DNA from: an uncultured Psychroserpens sp.
GTDB lineage: Bacteria > Bacteroidota > Bacteroidia > Flavobacteriales > Flavobacteriaceae
Direction of reading: 5' to 3'
Assembly: GCA_947488655.1 (NCBI GenBank)
Contig: CANKZZ010000002.1
Coordinates: 620,001 to 684,000 of the forward strand
DNA: 64,000 nt
Both the position numbers and the translations under genes were made by a program. Below, piece after piece: positions 59,861 to 64,000 of this stretch; the first letter of the stretch is position 1; every line of letters begins with the position of its first letter. The notes under the pieces are model-generated. The model was not told where the DNA came from. It saw nothing but the letters and a program-made list of their open reading frames with translations, and ran no database searches.

Positions 59861-60109
59861 ATGAAAAGAAGAGATTTTATAAAGAGATCAGGACAAGCGT
59901 TAGTAATAACATCTGTAGCTAGTATTGTAGGCGTATCTGCAGTGTCTTGCTCATCGTCTGATGATGATGCAGCAATGTTTGACGATGGTTATTATGATGA
60001 CGGTTATTATGATGATGGATATTATGACGATGGTTACTACGATGATGGATATTATGATGACGGTTACTACGATGATGGTTACTATGATGACGGATATTAT
60101 GATGATTAG
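59861..60109 (+). CDS. Small Tat-signal lipoprotein with eight Asp-Asp-Gly-Tyr-Tyr repeats
   Basis: An 82-aa protein. The N-terminus M-K-R-R-D-F-I-K-R-S-G is a twin-arginine signal, followed by a hydrophobic stretch and a lipobox-like S-A-V-S-C (Cys30), then S-S-S-D-D-D. The rest (41-82) is eight perfect D-D-G-Y-Y units plus D-D. The repeat peptide is strongly acidic and aromatic with no other residues. Codons differ between units (GAT/GAC, GGT/GGA, TAT/TAC), showing selection on the peptide. It has its own consensus promoter and a strong terminator, so it is a single-gene unit. I do not recognise the family; cation binding or tyrosine cross-linking at the cell surface are only guesses. Confidence 0.85.
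   Translation: MKRRDFIKRSGQALVITSVASIVGVSAVSCSSSDDDAAMFDDGYYDDGYYDDGYYDDGYYDDGYYDDGYYDDGYYDDGYYDD
59981..60100 (+). repeat. Eight 15-bp tandem repeats encoding DDGYY
   Basis: Eight in-frame 15-base units of the type GA(T/C)GA(T/C)GG(T/A)TA(T/C)TA(T/C). All differences are synonymous third-position changes. Because 15 is a multiple of three, slippage would change copy number without a frameshift. Confidence 0.95.
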
Positions 60110-60161
60110 TAGCATTTAAAACTACTAGAAATCAATATAATCTTGTTTTTTAAAAAAATAA

Positions 60162-60209
60162 AAAAGTGTTTTTCAATTATCCATAATGTATAATTTGAAA
60201 AACATTTTT
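60162..60209 (+). terminator. Strong intrinsic terminator after the DDGYY gene
   Basis: About 19-bp stem, AAAAGTGTTTTTCAATTAT (left arm, ending at 60180) with its complement at 60190-60209, one bulged base, 9-base loop, T-rich right end. The A/T-rich symmetry would allow it to act in both directions. Confidence 0.75.
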
Positions 60210-60263
60210 GTTTATAATACTTTTACGCTTCAATAGATTACAAAAACGACCTAAAACATATAA

Positions 60264-61448
60264 ATGAGTTCTTTAAAAAATGACGAAAATTCGTCTATTT
60301 TAGTATATAAAAGTTATGGTGGAATTGGTGATATTTTTTTCACCATCCCTTCATTATATATGTTGAAGCAAAAATTTTCTCAAGTAACTTATGCAACTCA
60401 GCCTAGAATGGTTAATCTTTTTAAGACCCATCTAAAAGGTATAAATGTAATTGACGAAAATCTTGCTAACGAAACTCATTATGATGAAGTTATAGAGTTG
60501 GGTAATTATCCAAGATTTAATAATACTGCCGAAAAAAAGCCTCAAATAAAATACCACACACATAAAAGAGTTAGACAACACTCTATTGAGCATTATAAAG
60601 ATGGTATTGTGTCTGTATTTTCTGAAATTGAAAAAGCCACAACACCTTATCCGTATTTTGAAAAAAGAAACACAAAAGAACGTTATTATACCATACATCC
60701 TGGAGCAGGTTTTATTTTAAAAGCATGGCCAATTAATTATTATGCTAAGCTAATCGAACTTATAAACGACGCATTTCCGCAGTTTAAAGCAAAAATAATT
60801 ATTGGACCAAATGATCCAAATCCTGTACCGCATTTTACAAAAGAGAATTTAAACTTTGAGTTAATCACTGGAGATATAGATGAGGTTGCTCATGAGGTTT
60901 CTGGCGCACAATTTCATGTTGGTAACGATGCAGGAATTACACATTTGGCTGGTGCCTTTAATATACCTATTCTTACAATTTATGGTCCAACAGGACCTGG
61001 ATCTTGGGGAGCTTTTTCAGATAAGGTAGAGCTCATTTGGGGTAAGAAAGGAAATTGCGGTTTAAGATGTAGATATGAAGTTATTATAAATTGTGAAAAT
61101 CGTGTATGCCTGAGTAATGTGAAGCCAGAAAAAATGTTCTTTAAATTACTTAAGTTATTGCATAAAATATATGATACTCCATCAAATTTATATTGGTTAA
61201 ATCCTGATTTTAAAGTTGATATAGAAGATGATTCTTACATCTTTACAAGTAAAGAAAACGAATATTTATTAGAGATAAAAGATTTTGAAAGTCGGAAATT
61301 TTTGGCAAATAACCTGACAGAAAATAGTGTATTTATAGAAGAAATGCCAACTCAATTTAAAGAAACATTTCAAGCTCTAGAGAAGCTTCAGGTATTTACT
61401 GCTTATCCTAATTTAACTTTTAATACTACTAATGAAATCACTGCTTAA
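60264..61448 (+). CDS. Glycosyltransferase family 9 (heptosyltransferase-like)
   Basis: A 394-aa GT-B enzyme. The N-terminal K-S-Y-G-G-I-G-D-I-F-F-T-I-P (17-30) and the C-terminal H-V-G-N-D-A-G-I-T-H-L-A-G-A-F-N-I-P with Y-G-P-T are GT9 signatures of ADP-heptose:LPS heptosyltransferases. A Cys-rich segment (N-C-G-L-R-C-R-Y...N-C-E-N-R-V-C) follows the domain. It probably adds a sugar to lipopolysaccharide or a surface glycan; donor not visible. The next glycosyltransferase gene overlaps its 3' end by 17 bases. Confidence 0.85.
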   Translation: MSSLKNDENSSILVYKSYGGIGDIFFTIPSLYMLKQKFSQVTYATQPRMVNLFKTHLKGINVIDENLANETHYDEVIELGNYPRFNNTAEKKPQIKYHTHKRVRQHSIEHYKDGIVSVFSEIEKATTPYPYFEKRNTKERYYTIHPGAGFILKAWPINYYAKLIELINDAFPQFKAKIIIGPNDPNPVPHFTKENLNFELITGDIDEVAHEVSGAQFHVGNDAGITHLAGAFNIPILTIYGPTGPGSWGAFSDKVELIWGKKGNCGLRCRYEVIINCENRVCLSNVKPEKMFFKLLKLLHKIYDTPSNLYWLNPDFKVDIEDDSYIFTSKENEYLLEIKDFESRKFLANNLTENSVFIEEMPTQFKETFQALEKLQVFTAYPNLTFNTTNEITA

Positions 61449-62820
61449 TCTAGAAAATGTTACCTTGTTAGGAGTTGACTGTGTAGATTTAGATAGATTA
61501 ATCTGTGCAGCAGATATTTCAGAAAAATTTATAAATTTTAAAACTGTAAAACTTTTAACGCACTTTGAGTCTAACGATAATCGTGTGATTAAAATTCCGC
61601 AGATAAAATCAATCGAAGCCTATAGCGAATTTATGATCAAAGAACTCTACAAATATGTAGAGACAGATTTTGTTTTAGTATTTCAATATGATGGTTTTGT
61701 GATTAACCCAAACCGATGGTCTAAAGATTTTTTTAATTATGATTATATAGGAGCGCCTTGTTTTTGGGGAATGGGAAATGGAGGTTTTAGTTTACGGTCC
61801 AAAAAATTACTTCATATTCTAAAAGACGAAAATAGTATAGTAAATTTTCATCCAGAAGATTTCGTTATTTGTGATACATATAAAGCTCAACTAGAAGCAA
61901 AAGGTATTATATATGCGCCCAATGATATTGCTAAAAAATTTAGTGTAGAGAATAATACTTGGAATGGGCAATTTGGTTTTCATAATGCAGACATAGCACT
62001 TTGGGATAGTGACAAATTTACGAGTACACCTAAGTTAGAGCAATTTGTAAATAATCTACATAGTAATAAAGACGAATCTAACCCAATAAAGCTGAGCTAT
62101 GTAGTGCCTATTTATTTAGAAGATAATAAATCTAATCCTTTACAAGAATTAATCGATGTGTACAGTGGTTATAGTAGAGATTTACTTAAACATATACATT
62201 TTGTTTTTGTTGACGACCACTCACCAATACCTGTTAAAATCCCGAAAGACACGATACTTAACTATACCCTTTTAAGAGTTAAAACCGATATCATGTGGAA
62301 TCAAGGAGGTGCGAGAAATTTGGGAGTTAAATATGCGAAATCTGAGCGTTTTATTGCTACAGATTTAGATATTATGTTTCCAGAAAATCTATTAAATAAA
62401 CTGCTAGACTATAGTTTGCCAAACAATTCTATTTTTAAGTTTAATACAATTTCTAACTTAGAGTCTGTAAGACCACACGTAAATGTTTTTTATATGACCA
62501 AAAAGGTATTTATGAAAACGAATGGTGTTGATGAAGAATTCTGCGGAAATTATGGTTATGAAGATATCTTTTTTTATCATCAACAGAGAGCTTTAGGTAC
62601 TAAGTTTTATTTATATCGTTATTCTAATATTGTTCATAAAGAGCATAAAGATTCCGAAGAAATTCAACATAATAATTTAATTAGAGAATCTTCAATTAAC
62701 GATCAACTCATAGCAGATAAATTAGAGATTATTAAAAACTCTACAAATCCGTTAGATGCAAGAAGTTCGCAATATCTTAATTTTGAGTGGGAAATTGTTG
62801 ATGAGCAATTGCACAAATAG
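61432..62820 (+). CDS. Bifunctional-looking glycosyltransferase: DUF5672 domain fused to a GT-A (GT2-like) domain
   Basis: A 462-aa protein of two parts. Residues about 10-200 match the DUF5672 glycosyltransferase-like pattern: V-F-Q-Y-D-G-F-V-I-N-P, Y-D-Y-I-G-A-P-C-F-W, G-N-G-G-F-S-L-R-S and P-E-D. Residues about 218-440 are a GT2-like domain with Y-V-V-P-I-Y, F-V-D-D-H-S-P, N-Q-G-G-A-R-N-L-G, D-L-D-I-M-F-P and a C-terminal G-Y-E-D-I-F-F. Both halves keep their acidic metal or donor motifs. The gene overlaps the GT9 gene by 17 bases, so the two are translationally linked and likely build one glycan. Acceptor unknown. Confidence 0.75.
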   Translation: MKSLLNLENVTLLGVDCVDLDRLICAADISEKFINFKTVKLLTHFESNDNRVIKIPQIKSIEAYSEFMIKELYKYVETDFVLVFQYDGFVINPNRWSKDFFNYDYIGAPCFWGMGNGGFSLRSKKLLHILKDENSIVNFHPEDFVICDTYKAQLEAKGIIYAPNDIAKKFSVENNTWNGQFGFHNADIALWDSDKFTSTPKLEQFVNNLHSNKDESNPIKLSYVVPIYLEDNKSNPLQELIDVYSGYSRDLLKHIHFVFVDDHSPIPVKIPKDTILNYTLLRVKTDIMWNQGGARNLGVKYAKSERFIATDLDIMFPENLLNKLLDYSLPNNSIFKFNTISNLESVRPHVNVFYMTKKVFMKTNGVDEEFCGNYGYEDIFFYHQQRALGTKFYLYRYSNIVHKEHKDSEEIQHNNLIRESSINDQLIADKLEIIKNSTNPLDARSSQYLNFEWEIVDEQLHK

Positions 62821-62871
62821 TCTATTATAAATTTTACTTATTAGCAGATAGGTTTTCTCTTAGTTATTGAG

Positions 62872-62902
62872 TTGAAAAGTCGCGCTTATAATTGTATTTT
62901 TG
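62872..62902 (+). promoter_or_regulatory. Probable yaaA promoter
   Basis: TTG (62872-62874), 20 bp, TATTTTTG (62895-62902), a full match to TAnnTTTG. The ATG lies 51 bases downstream. Confidence 0.6.
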
Positions 62903-62953
62903 AGCATAATTAATAGATTCTCAAATGTAAGAGAGCTACAAAAAAACATGTAG

Positions 62954-63712
62954 ATGAAACTCGTATTATCACCAGCAAAATCATTAGATTACGATAGTAA
63001 ATTGCCAACAACAAAAGCGACAGAGGCTTGTTTTTTAAACGAGGCGCAACGCATAAATAAATTACTTAGAAAAAAATCTGCGAAGAGTTTATCTAAGTTA
63101 ATGCATATCTCTGATAATTTAGGGCAATTAAATTATGAGCGTAATCAAGAATGGACATTGCCATTTACAAGTGATAATGCACGACCAGCCATTTATGCTT
63201 TTAGTGGTGATGTGTACAGAGGCTTAGATGCTTATACGATAGACACAAAAAAGCTAGATAAAGTGCAGGATACAGTACGTATTATCTCTGGTCTCTACGG
63301 AATTTTAAAACCACTAGACCTTATTCAACCTTACCGTTTAGAAATGGGAACAAAATTTCCAGTAGGTAAAAATAAAAACTTATACGAGTTCTGGAAAAAG
63401 GAAGTTACACAAGCATTAAATGATGAGTTAGAAGATGATGAGTTGTTTTTAAATTTAGCAAGTAACGAATATTTTAAAGCCATTGATACTAAGGTTTTGA
63501 AAGTGCCAGTTGTAAATGTTAAGTTTCAAGAATTAAAAAATGGTAAGTATAAAACAATTGCCATATTTTCTAAGTTGGCTCGTGGTTTAATGACAAGGTA
63601 TGTAATTGATACCAACGCAAAAACTATAGAAGATATTAAAGGCTTTGATTTAGATAATTACCGTTATACCGAAGATTTATCTAGTGATAAAGAGTTGGTG
63701 TTTACGAGATAA
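62954..63712 (+). CDS. yaaA: YaaA family protein (UPF0246/DUF328), peroxide stress related
   Basis: A 252-aa protein with the family start L-V-L-S-P-A-K-S-L-D-Y, F-S-G-D-V-Y-R-G-L-D-A, R-I-I-S-G-L-Y-G-I-L-K-P-L-D-L-I-Q-P-Y-R-L-E-M-G-T, and L-A-S-N-E-Y-F. In E. coli YaaA limits intracellular free iron during hydrogen peroxide stress. Length is normal. It stands alone between a glycosyltransferase operon and a repeat element. Confidence 0.95.
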   Translation: MKLVLSPAKSLDYDSKLPTTKATEACFLNEAQRINKLLRKKSAKSLSKLMHISDNLGQLNYERNQEWTLPFTSDNARPAIYAFSGDVYRGLDAYTIDTKKLDKVQDTVRIISGLYGILKPLDLIQPYRLEMGTKFPVGKNKNLYEFWKKEVTQALNDELEDDELFLNLASNEYFKAIDTKVLKVPVVNVKFQELKNGKYKTIAIFSKLARGLMTRYVIDTNAKTIEDIKGFDLDNYRYTEDLSSDKELVFTR

Positions 63713-63730
63713 TTTAAAACAATCTCCTTA

Positions 63731-63763
63731 TTCATTCCAAACGAAGAACGAGGAGGAATCTCA
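63731..63763. repeat. Variant of a dispersed intergenic repeat (ATTCC ... GGAATCTCA)
   Basis: TTCATTCC at 63731-63738 and AGGAATCTCA ending at 63763 frame an A/G-rich middle. The wording resembles the dispersed element with consensus close to GTCATTCCGAGCGAAG followed by CGAGGAATCT that occurs between genes in many bacterial genomes, often together with the type seen at 49979. Recognition is from memory, so moderate confidence. Confidence 0.4.
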
Positions 63764-63773
63764 ATTTGTGTGA

Positions 63774-64000
63774 CATAATATTAAAATTTACTATCAATAT
63801 TCTAAATTAGAACTTCTGTTTCATCACAAACACCCATATAAACCATTTATTAAAAACGATACTACAAAACTTATTGTTGGTACATTACCACCTCCAAGAT
63901 TTACAACTGGAGATTTATTAGAAAAAGATGTTGATTTTTGCTACGGAAGCTACCATAACTCACTTTGGAAATTTATAGATAAAATTCATAATCTTAATTT
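63774..64000 (+). CDS. Uracil-DNA-glycosylase-like protein, 5' part, start codon unclear
   Basis: The frame opens after TGA at 63771-63773 and runs off the window. It reads L-L-F-H-H-K-H-P-Y-K-P-F-I, then K-L-I-V-G-T-L-P-P-P-R-F and D-V-D-F-C-Y-G-S-Y-H-N-S-L-W-K, the typical beginning of a uracil-DNA-glycosylase-superfamily protein. No ATG, GTG or TTG precedes the homologous part in this frame; CTG at 63813-63815 (just before F-H-H) or ATT at 63780 would have to serve. It could use a rare start or be a 5'-truncated pseudogene next to the repeat at 63731. Confidence 0.5.

Noticed and set aside
59981-60100. DDGYY repeats as a CRISPR or non-coding satellite
   Set aside because: Units are contiguous without spacers, in frame, and vary only at synonymous positions, so they are coding.
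1-64000. tRNA, rRNA, CRISPR array, transposase or prophage genes
   Set aside because: None was seen on reading either strand; no transposase-like proteins or regular repeat-spacer pattern occur.

Overview
The window is about one third G+C and carries markers of a marine Flavobacteriaceae bacterium (Bacteroidota): a SusC/SusD pair, a type IX secretion type B sorting domain, lipoproteins of the LxxC type, promoters of the TTTG-N19-TAnnTTTG kind, and an alginate polysaccharide utilization locus (PUL). Genus cannot be fixed from the sequence. I see no tRNA, rRNA, CRISPR, insertion sequence or prophage.

Layout. 1-3852: tail of an EEP-family gene, a GH3 beta-glucosidase and a sugar:H+ symporter, probably the end of a separate beta-glucan locus. 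4152-26590: the alginate PUL. A first operon (4375-15582) encodes PL6, PL7, gluconokinase, 6-phosphogluconate dehydrogenase, an Nramp-fold transporter without metal ligands, a second PL7, an SDR, PL17 and KdgF. A second (15963-23536) encodes SusC, SusD, a PKD-domain surface protein and a third PL7. Then come a GntR/FadR regulator, a hexuronate-type MFS transporter and a second SDR (probable DEH reductase). Both operons are preceded by the same 29-bp sequence with two tandem TGGTAAACCA palindromes, the likely GntR operator. 26616-31931: KDG catabolism, with two KdgK paralogues, a divergent LacI regulator with two operators, KDPG aldolase, a truncated LacI protein and an EamA permease. 31965-34451: GlgC and a GT4 glycogen/maltose-1-phosphate synthase. 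34740-50961: housekeeping genes (SpoU methylase, YihY, Era, Der, AlaS, GSCFA), a C-type-lectin T9SS cargo, an orphan outer-membrane barrel and an M23-MerR-LemA-TPM-TPM operon. 51022-56392: a lipoprotein and a beta-propeller protein beside a TPR histidine kinase/LuxR-type regulator pair, linked by matching 18-bp palindromes. 56385-64000: CoaD, Ddl, a PASTA protein, RluD, a small Tat-signal lipoprotein made of eight DDGYY repeats, two glycosyltransferases, YaaA and a partial uracil-DNA-glycosylase-like gene.

How it works together. Surface PL6/PL7 enzymes cut alginate, SusCD and the PKD protein capture and import oligomers, PL7/PL17 finish them to unsaturated uronate, KdgF opens the ring to DEH, the MFS carrier moves it into the cytoplasm, an SDR reduces DEH to KDG, KdgK phosphorylates it and KDPG aldolase yields pyruvate and glyceraldehyde-3-phosphate. 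The unexpected part is a gluconate/oxidative pentose phosphate branch embedded in the lyase operon, which could supply NAD(P)H for DEH reduction or mark a second sugar-acid substrate. The most novel items are the metal-site-less Nramp protein with its gntK-gnd cassette, intrinsic terminators and stem-loops in untranslated leaders, the truncated LacI, the palindromes of the two-component system and the DDGYY lipoprotein.
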